From: Bacteroidota bacterium
Lineage (GTDB): Bacteria; Zhuqueibacterota; Zhuqueibacteria; Zhuqueibacterales; Geothermadaptataceae
Reading direction: 5' to 3'
Length of the DNA: 7,488 bases
NCBI GenBank assembly: GCA_011375275.1
Contig: DRLW01000687.1
Span: forward strand, 1-7,488
Shown here: piece after piece, positions 1 to 6,129 of the stretch
Position numbering within the stretch: position 1 is the first letter of the stretch
How the letters are laid out: every line of letters begins with the position of its first letter
Notes under the pieces: model-generated
The model's input: only the letters and a program-made list of their open reading frames with translations
Told to the model about the DNA's origin: nothing
The model's database searches: none
Made by a program: the position numbers and the translations under genes

Positions 1-74
1 ACGTGATTTTGTCCGGGAACTCTGAAAGCCTGAGGCGTCTTTTGGCCGTCTGCGGGATACGTACGTCTTCTTGA
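1..74 (+). CDS. Possible 3' end of an unidentified gene (partial)
   Basis: Reading from base 3, 23 codons are open up to a TGA at 72-74. The peptide end includes LRRLLAVCGIRTSS, which faintly resembles the last helix of STAS-domain anti-sigma-factor antagonists. The piece is too short to name a family. A competing reading exists on the minus strand: an ATG at 79-77, giving MHQEDVRIPQTAKRRLRL and so on, is open to the left edge. It has GAGGAG only one base upstream, which is too close for a normal ribosome binding site. Third-position GC is similar in both readings, so neither can be proved from this window. Confidence 0.25.
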   Translation, partial: VILSGNSESLRRLLAVCGIRTSS

Positions 75-221
75 TGCATGCTCCTCACCGGATAGTCCCG
101 GCGAAGCGATCTTGCGCTGCATCCGTACGTGCATTTCGCCTGACCGGGCACGCTGTATTGTGCCCTCACGGGTGAGGTCTGCTTTGTTGAAAAAGCAGTC
201 GTTCCGTAGAATGGGTTGGCG
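75..221. other. Non-coding leader with overlapping hairpins
   Basis: I see no convincing gene here. Three short inverted repeats follow one another. GGGCAC (146-151) pairs with GTGCCC (160-165). CCTCAC (164-169) pairs with GTGAGG (172-177). CTGCTTT (179-185) pairs with AAAGCAG (192-198). The first two share bases 164-165, so they would be alternative structures if transcribed. None is followed by a good T-run, so a terminator call is not supported. An 8-base palindrome ACGTACGT lies just before this stretch at 59-66 and recurs at 4850-4857. Confidence 0.4.
138..151 (+). repeat. 14-base repeat, copy 1 (inverted copy at 7286-7299)
   Basis: GCCTGACCGGGCAC occurs here, and its exact reverse complement lies at 7286-7299. 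In each copy the GGGCAC end begins a small hairpin (GTGCCC at 160-165 here, GGCAC at 7276-7280 there). Both copies sit in non-coding DNA upstream of a gene. The shared layout hints at a dispersed repeat. By rough count, a chance 14-base match in 7.5 kb has about a one in ten probability. Confidence 0.35.
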
Positions 222-233
222 CTACAGGTGTAG
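222..233 (+). promoter_or_regulatory. CopY/BlaI-type operator candidate (TACAnnTGTA)
   Basis: CTACAGGTGTAG is a perfect 5+5 inverted repeat around two bases. Its core TACAGGTGTA matches the TACAnnTGTA box bound by winged-helix repressors of the CopY/BlaI/MecI family, which in CopY systems respond to copper. It lies ten bases upstream of a TTGACA -35 candidate, in front of a receptor with copper-type ligand motifs, so position and context agree. No repressor gene is visible in the window, so the regulator is inferred. I noticed no second exact match elsewhere, though I did not scan exhaustively. Confidence 0.45.
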
Positions 234-243
234 GCTAATCAAA

Positions 244-273
244 TTGACAACGAGTGGTAAAATGCCATACACT
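244..273 (+). promoter_or_regulatory. Sigma70-like promoter candidate for the TonB-dependent receptor
   Basis: A perfect TTGACA (244-249) is followed after 18 bases by TACACT (268-273), which has four of six matches to TATAAT. This would start transcription near base 280 and leave a 5' leader of about 18 bases. The -10 is weak, which fits a regulated promoter. Bacteroidota-type promoters use other consensus sequences, so the call depends on the host lineage. Confidence 0.4.
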
Positions 274-286
274 TTAGATTGCAGTT

Positions 287-291
287 GGAGG
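287..291 (+). promoter_or_regulatory. Ribosome binding site that sets the receptor start at 298
   Basis: GGAGG lies six bases before ATG 298. The same frame is open from base 112, but only the ATG at 298 has this site and is followed directly by a signal peptide. This decides the start. Confidence 0.8.
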
Positions 292-297
292 ACAATC

Positions 298-2532
298 ATG
301 GTATCGTACATAAAAAAATACACTATTTTTCTGTTGGTTTTTATGATAAATATGGACGTGCTCTCCGCTGAAGAACTGCGCGGAAAGGTCGTCAACGCTG
401 AAACAGAACGCGTGCTTCCCGGAGTCAACGTTTTGATCGCAGGAACATTACGCGGAACATCGACTGATGAAAACGGTGTTTTTGTGCTCAAATCTGTACC
501 GCAGGGCACTGATATCCTGTTGAAAATCAGGCATATCGGCTTCGATGAAGTCGTCGTTCGCGTGCAGGCAAACAGCCAGGATATCGGGACGATTCAGCTT
601 CAGCCCTCAACCATCGTACTTGCCGATGAAGTGGTTGTTATCGGGGAACGCGACAATGAGGCCTATTTGCGCACCGCGATGCAGAGCAATCCCGATGGGA
701 GCGGGCGCATGCTGCGCGATATCCCGGGATTGCACGCTGTCAGTCGCGCTGCAGTGGCGTACGACCCGGTTATTCGCGGGCTGAAAGCCTCACAACTCGA
801 GGTCACGATCGACGGGATAAAAATCGTGCCCGCATGTAACGGCCGGATGGACCCCGCGACAGCTTATGTTGATCTCACGGAGATCGATGCGCTCGCCATC
901 ACCAAAGGCGCTTTTCGCAGTTCCGGACAGGGCTCGTCAGTGGGGGGGAGCATCGATTTCAGCAAAATGAAGCCGACGTATCATGATGAGCTCTTTACCC
1001 AGGTGCGTTTGGGAGCCAGTTACCGGTCGGTATCCAACGGCAAGCGTGAGTTCCTGCGCGGAGAAATCGCCAAAGGAAAGTTCAGTCTTCAGTTGGCCGG
1101 AACGCACAACAGGGGAGATAACTATCGCTCCGGTGCCGGTGAGGTAGATTTTTCAGCCTTTCACGATCTGCACGTCGATGCCTTGCTGGGAGTAAAGCTC
1201 ACAGATCGTCAGGAATTACGCATCGCACACTATCGCAGCGATGGTCGGGACACGGGCTTTCCCGCGCTTCCGATGGATACCCGCGAACACACATCGCGGC
1301 TGTATGGAGTCGATTACCACGTGGCATCTTCGCCGGTTGCGGGGGCTGATTTGAAGTTCAAACTCTATCGCAGTGACATCGATCATACGATGGATAACTT
1401 CGATCGCCCGGCAGCCAGCATGCGTGAAATGGAAGTTGTGGGACAGACCGAGACAACCGGTGGAAATTTTATGGCAGAACGCCATCTGGGCCGCGGGAGA
1501 ATAACCGCCGGCCTCGACCTCTGGCATCTGTTTGCGACAGCCCTGCGAACCATGCGTGTGCCGAGCACAAATATGCAGATGTCAGCGTTGATGTGGCCGG
1601 ATGTCACCATCGAAAACGCCGCTTTGTTTGCTGAATACCGCCGGATTTTGATGGATGATCTCGTTTTGGCAGCCGGCACGCGCTTGACCCGCGTTAACGC
1701 GAGCGCAGGCAAACCGGCAGATGCATTTACACAGTTTCACGCTGATGTCGCGCTGGACCGGAGTGATCTGAATGGCTCGGGATTCCTGCAGTTGAGTTAT
1801 ACCCCGGCGATCGAGTGGGACGTGACCTTTGGCGTAGCACGGGGAGTGCGTACTCCTGATCACAAGGAGCTCTATAGCTGGTATCTGCCTGATCAATTCG
1901 ACGGTTTCGATTACATCGGGGACCCGCAGCTTTTGCCGGAAAAAAGCGTGCAGTTTAATCTGGGAGTACGCAGGAATAGTGCGAGTGTGCAGTTTAAATT
2001 CGAGCCGTATCTCACGTTGCTGCAGGATTATATCTCCGGCCAGGTTCTGGAAGGGATGCAACCCAAATCGATGGGGGCGCGTGGCGTCAAGATATATACG
2101 AATACGGGTGCAGCGATGATCTCCGGCGTTGATTTTGGCCTGCGCTGGACTGTGCGTCCTCAATGGACGTTGTTCTCAAATGCTTCGTGGGCACGCGGGC
2201 AGGATATGGAATATGATGTTCCTCTGCCTGAAATCCCACCCCTGTCAACTTTGAGCGGAGTACGGTATGTGCATCCCTCTGAGCGGGTGACGGTGCAGGC
2301 CGAGGCACGTCTCGTTGCGCGGCAGGACAGGATTTCACCCCGGGCAGGTGAGGATGCCACCGACGGTTTTGCAGTGTATAATCTGCACGCGACATTCCGG
2401 GCCGGCGGCTATTTTGTGATTCAGGCGGGTGTGGAAAACATCACTGATGTATTTTATCACGAACATCTCGACCGCGCGAATATCGCGCAGCCCGGCCGTA
2501 ATTTCTATCTGCGTGTTGTCCAGAATTTTTGA
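298..2532 (+). CDS. TonB-dependent outer-membrane receptor, OprC/NosA-like, probable copper importer
   Basis: This 744-residue receptor would take its ligand across the outer membrane using TonB energy. It starts with a signal peptide (about 1-24, ending VLSA). A carboxypeptidase-regulatory-like beta domain follows (26-103), then a TonB-box-like DEVVVIGE (110-117), a plug domain (about 125-235, with RGLKASQLEVTIDGIKI) and a 22-strand-type barrel ending in Phe. The plug carries C180-N-G-R-M184 followed by DP. The barrel carries H363-T-M365 followed by DN. These match the CxxxM and HxM copper ligands known from Pseudomonas OprC. Further Met residues cluster at 375, 378, 419, 426, 428 and 432, likely in outer loops. 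The gene is monocistronic here and convergent with a metal-exporting ATPase. The N-terminal regulatory-like domain is absent from classical OprC and suggests the FCB group. The family is certain. Copper as substrate is a strong inference; a corrinoid or chelate substrate is the main alternative. Confidence 0.9.
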   Translation: MVSYIKKYTIFLLVFMINMDVLSAEELRGKVVNAETERVLPGVNVLIAGTLRGTSTDENGVFVLKSVPQGTDILLKIRHIGFDEVVVRVQANSQDIGTIQLQPSTIVLADEVVVIGERDNEAYLRTAMQSNPDGSGRMLRDIPGLHAVSRAAVAYDPVIRGLKASQLEVTIDGIKIVPACNGRMDPATAYVDLTEIDALAITKGAFRSSGQGSSVGGSIDFSKMKPTYHDELFTQVRLGASYRSVSNGKREFLRGEIAKGKFSLQLAGTHNRGDNYRSGAGEVDFSAFHDLHVDALLGVKLTDRQELRIAHYRSDGRDTGFPALPMDTREHTSRLYGVDYHVASSPVAGADLKFKLYRSDIDHTMDNFDRPAASMREMEVVGQTETTGGNFMAERHLGRGRITAGLDLWHLFATALRTMRVPSTNMQMSALMWPDVTIENAALFAEYRRILMDDLVLAAGTRLTRVNASAGKPADAFTQFHADVALDRSDLNGSGFLQLSYTPAIEWDVTFGVARGVRTPDHKELYSWYLPDQFDGFDYIGDPQLLPEKSVQFNLGVRRNSASVQFKFEPYLTLLQDYISGQVLEGMQPKSMGARGVKIYTNTGAAMISGVDFGLRWTVRPQWTLFSNASWARGQDMEYDVPLPEIPPLSTLSGVRYVHPSERVTVQAEARLVARQDRISPRAGEDATDGFAVYNLHATFRAGGYFVIQAGVENITDVFYHEHLDRANIAQPGRNFYLRVVQNF

Positions 2533-2565
2533 CCATCTTTTGTTGATCACTCTACACCCATCACC

Positions 2566-2627
2566 TCACCCTTGCGAAGGTTTCAAACCTTCGCAAGGGT
2601 GACAAGGGTGACAACCTTCGCAAGGGT
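2566..2627. repeat. Palindromic repeat between convergent genes, with a third arm
   Basis: Bases 2566-2583 and 2585-2602 are perfect 18-base reverse complements around a single central C. The arm core is CCCTTGCGAAGGTTT. A third copy of the arm, AACCTTCGCAAGGGT, lies at 2613-2627 in the same direction as the right arm. A tandem CAAGGGTGA (2594-2602, 2603-2611) links them. The element fills most of the 130-base gap between two stop codons. It could end transcription from both sides, but it lacks a clear T-run. Such a perfect, partly reiterated palindrome looks like a dispersed REP/MITE-type repeat. Confidence 0.85.
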
Positions 2628-2662
2628 ACTTTAATTCCCCGTGCTGCTCCGGCATTTGCCTC

Positions 2663-4777
2663 TCAGGCGCTGGTACGGCCTAACATGCGCAAGCCATTCC
2701 CGATGACTGCAAATTCACTCAGCTCGTGGCCGAGTACAGCCAGCGGCAAACTCACGGCACCACTCAGGGAGCCCGCGACCAGCAGCACGATAACACTGAC
2801 CGAGAGCCAGATGTTCTGTTTGATCAGCCGTTGCGCTTTGCGGCTCAATCTCAAGGCATCTTCGAGCTTGGAGAGATCATCGGCCATCAGCGCGACATCA
2901 GCCGTTTCCAGGGCGACATCGGTTCCGGCAGCGCCCATGGCCACGCCGACAGAGGCAGCCGCCAGTGCAGGGGCATCGTTGACCCCATCGCCAACCATCA
3001 CCACCCCGCCATACTCTTGGTTCAGCTCTTGAATTTTGGTCGATTTATCTTCCGGGCGTAGTTCAGCGAAAAAAGCGTCCAGGCCGAGCTCGCCGGCGAT
3101 GGCTCTGGCCGTGCCCTCGTTATCACCCGTGAGCATGATCAGCCGCTTGAGGCCGGTGCTGCGCAGCCGGAGCACAGCCTCTTTGGCATTGGGCCGCAGC
3201 TCGTCCCGGATGGCCAGAATTCCTGCCGGCTGATCGTCGAGGGAGACGGCGACCACGGTTTTGCCAGCATTCTGCAGGTCAGAGATATGCTGCTTGTGCG
3301 CTGCCCAGCCATCTTCCTGAAAATAATCCGGCCGCGCGACGAGCACAGTGTGTCCATCGACCGTCGCCTGCAGACCAGCGCCGGGCAGGGCGGTAAACGC
3401 ATCCGGGGGGGAGAGTTGCAGACCTTGGTTTTGTGCATGGCGCAGAATGGCGCCTGCCAGCGGGTGTTCGGAGCGGCTTTCTGCGGCTGCTACATAGGCA
3501 AGCAGCTCCTGGGTGCTGAGGCCATCGGCGACAGACTCGACGTCCGTCACCTCGGGCCGGCCGCGGGTGAGTGTGCCGGTCTTGTCGAAACAGAGCACCG
3601 TGCTCCGGGCCAGGCGCTCGAGGTAGATGCCGCCCTTGATCAGCACACCGCGGCGGCTGGCCGTGCCGATGGCAGCGACGACCGTCAGCGGGATCGACAT
3701 CACCAGCGCGCAGGGAGCAGCAGAGACGATGAAGATCGTGGCGCGCGTGATCCAGTCCTGCCAGGCAGCGCCCAGCATCGGCGGCACGACCGCGATGAGA
3801 ATGCCGGTAGCCAGCACGGCAGGGCTGTATTTGCGGCCAAAACGCTGGATGATCTTTTGACTTTCGCCCTTTTCCTCCTGCGCTTCCTCAACCAGATGGA
3901 TGATACGCGAAATCGTATTGTCATGGAAAGCCTTTGTGGCCTCGATTTCCAGCGCGCCGGTCTGGTTGATGCTGCCGGCAAAAACCTGTGCCCCCTCGCT
4001 TTTCTGCACAGGGATAGATTCGCCTGTGACCGTGGATTCATCGATGGCAGCCGTGCCTTTGCGGATGATGCCATCGGTGGGAATCGAGCCCCCCGGCCGG
4101 ACGAGAAAACGGTCTCCAACCTGCAACTCTTCGGCAGGGATTTCCAGCTCCTGACCATCGCGCAGGACGAATGCCGTCTTCGGCGCCAGATCCATCAGCG
4201 CGCGAATGGCACTGCGCGTTCGCTCTTCTGTGTAGCCTTCTGTCGCTTCAGAAATGGAATAGAGAAAGACCAGCGTCGCTGCTTCTGCGCTCTGGCCGGT
4301 GATCAGGGCGACAACGGCGGCCACGGCCATCAGCATCTCGATGCCTATGTTGAATTCTGCAAACAGCTCTTCGATGGCTTCGCGGCCGAAAAAATAGCCA
4401 CCGATAAGCACGGCTGCGCTGTAGAGCGCGGTGCTCACCGGCTCGCCGAGCAGGGAGAAGTATTCCGCCAGCCAGGTGAGGGCGAGAATGATTCCTGAAA
4501 GCGCCGCAGTGACAACTTTCGGGTTTTTCCACGGTTTCGGCAGGGTCGCGATCTCCCGGCCCTGCAGTACCGGAAAACCCAGGCTGTCCAGCCGGGCTTT
4601 GAGCTCATCTTCGCTCAGCACCTCAGTGTCTATCTCCGCAGCTATTTTAGCAGCACTGCTGTAGATTTTCAACTGGCTCAATCCATCCAGCTTTTCCAGC
4701 CCGCGGCGGATTTTTTTCGCCTCGTTTTCACAGTCGAGATTCTGAACTCTCCACTCTATCTTTGTCTCTTTTGCCAT
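2663..4777 (-). CDS. P1B-type heavy-metal-translocating ATPase, probably subgroup P1B-4 (Co/Zn/Cd/Fe export)
   Basis: This inner-membrane pump of 704 residues uses ATP to move a heavy-metal ion out of the cytoplasm. An N-terminal HMA-like fold (about 6-70) keeps only one Cys in DCENE (15-19), in place of the usual CxxC. Membrane helices lie near 88-105, 115-133, 143-160, 164-180, 318-338, 344-366, 655-673 and 674-697. The actuator has TGES (251-254). The P-domain has DKTGT with the phosphorylated D398 and GDGVND (596-601). The N-domain has H438-P439 and PGAGL (465-469). The metal site in helix 6 is A354-P355-C356, not CPC, and helix 8 carries H684-E685. APC/SPC with a helix-8 HE points to P1B-4, whose members export Co, Fe, Zn or Cd, rather than to copper pumps (CPC). 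The start has AAGGA nine bases upstream. A 209-base spacer separates it from the upstream same-strand gene, so it may have its own promoter. Confidence 0.93.
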   Translation of the reverse strand: MAKETKIEWRVQNLDCENEAKKIRRGLEKLDGLSQLKIYSSAAKIAAEIDTEVLSEDELKARLDSLGFPVLQGREIATLPKPWKNPKVVTAALSGIILALTWLAEYFSLLGEPVSTALYSAAVLIGGYFFGREAIEELFAEFNIGIEMLMAVAAVVALITGQSAEAATLVFLYSISEATEGYTEERTRSAIRALMDLAPKTAFVLRDGQELEIPAEELQVGDRFLVRPGGSIPTDGIIRKGTAAIDESTVTGESIPVQKSEGAQVFAGSINQTGALEIEATKAFHDNTISRIIHLVEEAQEEKGESQKIIQRFGRKYSPAVLATGILIAVVPPMLGAAWQDWITRATIFIVSAAPCALVMSIPLTVVAAIGTASRRGVLIKGGIYLERLARSTVLCFDKTGTLTRGRPEVTDVESVADGLSTQELLAYVAAAESRSEHPLAGAILRHAQNQGLQLSPPDAFTALPGAGLQATVDGHTVLVARPDYFQEDGWAAHKQHISDLQNAGKTVVAVSLDDQPAGILAIRDELRPNAKEAVLRLRSTGLKRLIMLTGDNEGTARAIAGELGLDAFFAELRPEDKSTKIQELNQEYGGVVMVGDGVNDAPALAAASVGVAMGAAGTDVALETADVALMADDLSKLEDALRLSRKAQRLIKQNIWLSVSVIVLLVAGSLSGAVSLPLAVLGHELSEFAVIGNGLRMLGRTSA

Positions 4778-4786
4778 TTGGGCTTA

Positions 4787-4791
4787 TCCTT
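4787..4791 (-). promoter_or_regulatory. Ribosome binding site of the P1B ATPase
   Basis: On the minus strand AAGGA lies nine bases before the ATG at 4777. It supports this start, which also keeps the whole HMA-like domain. Confidence 0.6.
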
Positions 4792-4830
4792 ATATTGTTA
4801 TGTTCTGAACGATTGGCTTGGTGGAATCAG

Positions 4831-4895
4831 GCACGCTAAGGCGTGCACTACGTACGTTTATCCTCGTCTCGTCACACCGGACCAGCGGAGTGACG
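4831..4895. repeat. Two compact hairpins in the spacer before the ATPase
   Basis: GCACGC (4831-4836) pairs with GCGTGC (4841-4846) around TAAG. Bases 4870-4895 form a second hairpin: CGTCAC with GTGACG, one mismatch, then three more pairs (CCG with CGG on the minus strand) around a six-base loop. ACGTACGT (4850-4857) lies between them. The 4778-4986 spacer has no credible gene: short open frames exist on both strands but lack ribosome binding sites and family features. The stretch looks like degenerate dispersed-repeat DNA, or a structured leader of the ATPase mRNA. Confidence 0.5.
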
Positions 4896-4986
4896 TCTTT
4901 GTCAGCTGCCTGGTGTAGAAAACCGCGTGCTCGTGTTGCAGTCTTAGAGCCTGAAAAAGAGCGGGGCACCTGCCGCCAGCGGATTC

Positions 4987-5655
4987 TCACGCAGGCAGGA
5001 CGTCGGTAAAGACAAACCCATCCCGGTGCACGGTCTCACCGGTGCGGATTTCTATCCCCTGGCGGAACATGGGGCCGTCAAAAACAAAGGTGTGGAACTC
5101 GCCGTTTTCACCGCAGGGGTCGATGCCTTCCGGCAACGAGGCGATGAAGGCTTCATCATAAAAACGCCCGGCAAGCTGCTCTGGCATACAGCGTGGGTCG
5201 ATGCAGGTGACGACAGCGCGCATGCCCTGCTCCAGCATGAGCCGCGACAGCTCTCCGGTGGGGTGCTGCCAGAGCGGGAAAAGCGGTTCGATGCCACTGC
5301 CCGCGAGCTGCCGGCAGCGGTACGCCCGCACATCTTCGAGAAAGAGATCGCCGAAAGCGATATGCGTGATGCCGCGGCTGAGGAGTTTTTCGAAAAAAGC
5401 GGCCATGATGCGCTCGTATTCGGCATTGCTGCACGGCCAGGGCAAACCGACGACCTCCAGGGGCAGTCCTGCGGCACGCGCTTGCCGGTGCAGCAGGTCG
5501 AGCCGGACAGCATGCATGGCTGTGCGTTCGAATTCGAGATTTACGCTGCAAAACAGCCCGGCGATTTCCCCCTCGCTGTTCTGTTGCAACTGGTGGAGCA
5601 TCCAGGCGCTGTCTTTGCCTGTACTCCAGGAAATCATTATTTTCTTCGTGCTCAT
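4987..5655 (-). CDS. Dph6-related PP-loop ATP pyrophosphatase (ATP_bind_4 family)
   Basis: This 222-residue cytoplasmic enzyme belongs to the adenine-nucleotide alpha-hydrolase family that includes diphthine-ammonia ligase. Its PP-loop is SWSTGKDS (9-16). The family block FGDLFLEDVR lies at 101-110 and the signature GENGEFHT at 182-189. Known members activate a carboxylate by adenylation and transfer ammonia to it. Bacteria do not make diphthamide, so the bacterial substrate must differ and is unknown. An in-frame TGA just upstream fixes the start at 5655, where the ribosome binding site is poor. The gene lies 96 bases downstream of the CWC/DUF5522 gene on the same strand and is probably co-transcribed with the BtuF-like gene. 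A role in modifying or salvaging corrinoids is only an inference from that context. Confidence 0.88.
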   Translation of the reverse strand: MSTKKIMISWSTGKDSAWMLHQLQQNSEGEIAGLFCSVNLEFERTAMHAVRLDLLHRQARAAGLPLEVVGLPWPCSNAEYERIMAAFFEKLLSRGITHIAFGDLFLEDVRAYRCRQLAGSGIEPLFPLWQHPTGELSRLMLEQGMRAVVTCIDPRCMPEQLAGRFYDEAFIASLPEGIDPCGENGEFHTFVFDGPMFRQGIEIRTGETVHRDGFVFTDVLPA

Positions 5656-5680
5656 GATCGTGCCAATTCATGTATTCTGC

Positions 5681-5700
5681 AAAAAATCAGCGCGCTGCGC
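5681..5700 (-). terminator. Weak terminator or attenuator candidate inside the cluster
   Basis: On the minus strand GCGC-AGC-GCGC (5700-5690) is followed by TGA and then six T (5686-5681). The stem is only four pairs, so termination would be partial at best. A wider 7-base inverted repeat (GTATTCT 5672-5678 with AGAATAC 5742-5748) encloses most of the 96-base gap between the two genes. The gap might therefore fold and lower expression of the PP-loop gene relative to the genes before it. Confidence 0.2.
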
Positions 5701-5751
5701 ACGGCCGGCATCGCACCGCAGCAGCGGCGTTACACAACAGGAGAATACGCC

Positions 5752-6129
5752 TCAGCGCCGGTCAGACTCGGGATAGGGACAATGCCTGCATCCGTTGCCG
5801 CAGCAGGAGCCGCGTTTGAGGTGATACCAGCCGCTGAAGATCATCAGACCCTCTTCTATGGTATAATCCAGCCCGCGTACCAGCTCGCTGTTGCGGTACG
5901 GCGCTGCCAGGCGCACCATCTCAGCGAGGCTGTGCCTGCTGCGCAGCTCTTCGATGCGAGCTGCGATACTCTCCGCCAGGCAGGCCGGGCACTGGCAGTC
6001 CTGGCTGAAGTCCAGAGGCATTACAGCCGGAAACCGGGCGCACCAGCAGGAGTCTTCGCCGGCTTCCGGGCCGCAGGTCAGGCTGGTGCCACAGCGGGAG
6101 CACTGTTTGGTTCGCGACGATGTTTTCAT
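5752..6129 (-). CDS. Cys-rich CWC domain fused to a DUF5522 domain, putative metal-binding protein
   Basis: This 125-residue protein has no signal peptide and 12 Cys. The N-terminal half fits the Cys-rich CWC family: C10-x2-C13, C19, C28-W-C30, then C45-x-C47-x2-C50. A helical linker (about 52-85) leads to a C-terminal DUF5522-like block: GLMIFSGWYHLKRG, then C109-C110, C114, H116 and C117-P-Y. The Cys spacing suggests bound zinc or another metal, but no function is known for either domain. The two domains can also occur as separate small proteins, so the fusion suggests they act together. The start overlaps the stop of the BtuF-like gene by ATGA (6129-6126), which indicates translational coupling. 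The order and coupling tie it to corrinoid-related genes. Confidence 0.85.
   Translation of the reverse strand: MKTSSRTKQCSRCGTSLTCGPEAGEDSCWCARFPAVMPLDFSQDCQCPACLAESIAARIEELRSRHSLAEMVRLAAPYRNSELVRGLDYTIEEGLMIFSGWYHLKRGSCCGNGCRHCPYPESDRR

Noticed and set aside
112..297. N-terminal extension of the TonB-dependent receptor to base 112
   Set aside because: The extension is rich in Arg and Cys and would bury the signal peptide. ATG 298 has GGAGG six bases upstream and begins a clear signal sequence.
3287..4498. 403-codon open frame on the plus strand
   Set aside because: It lies wholly antisense to the P1B ATPase, whose motifs are all in place. The translation is low-complexity in Arg, Asp and Gly with no domain.
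4790..5009. Small open frames of 63 and 66 codons in the spacer before the ATPase
   Set aside because: Both overlap the hairpins or the PP-loop gene end, lack ribosome binding sites, and have no recognisable features.
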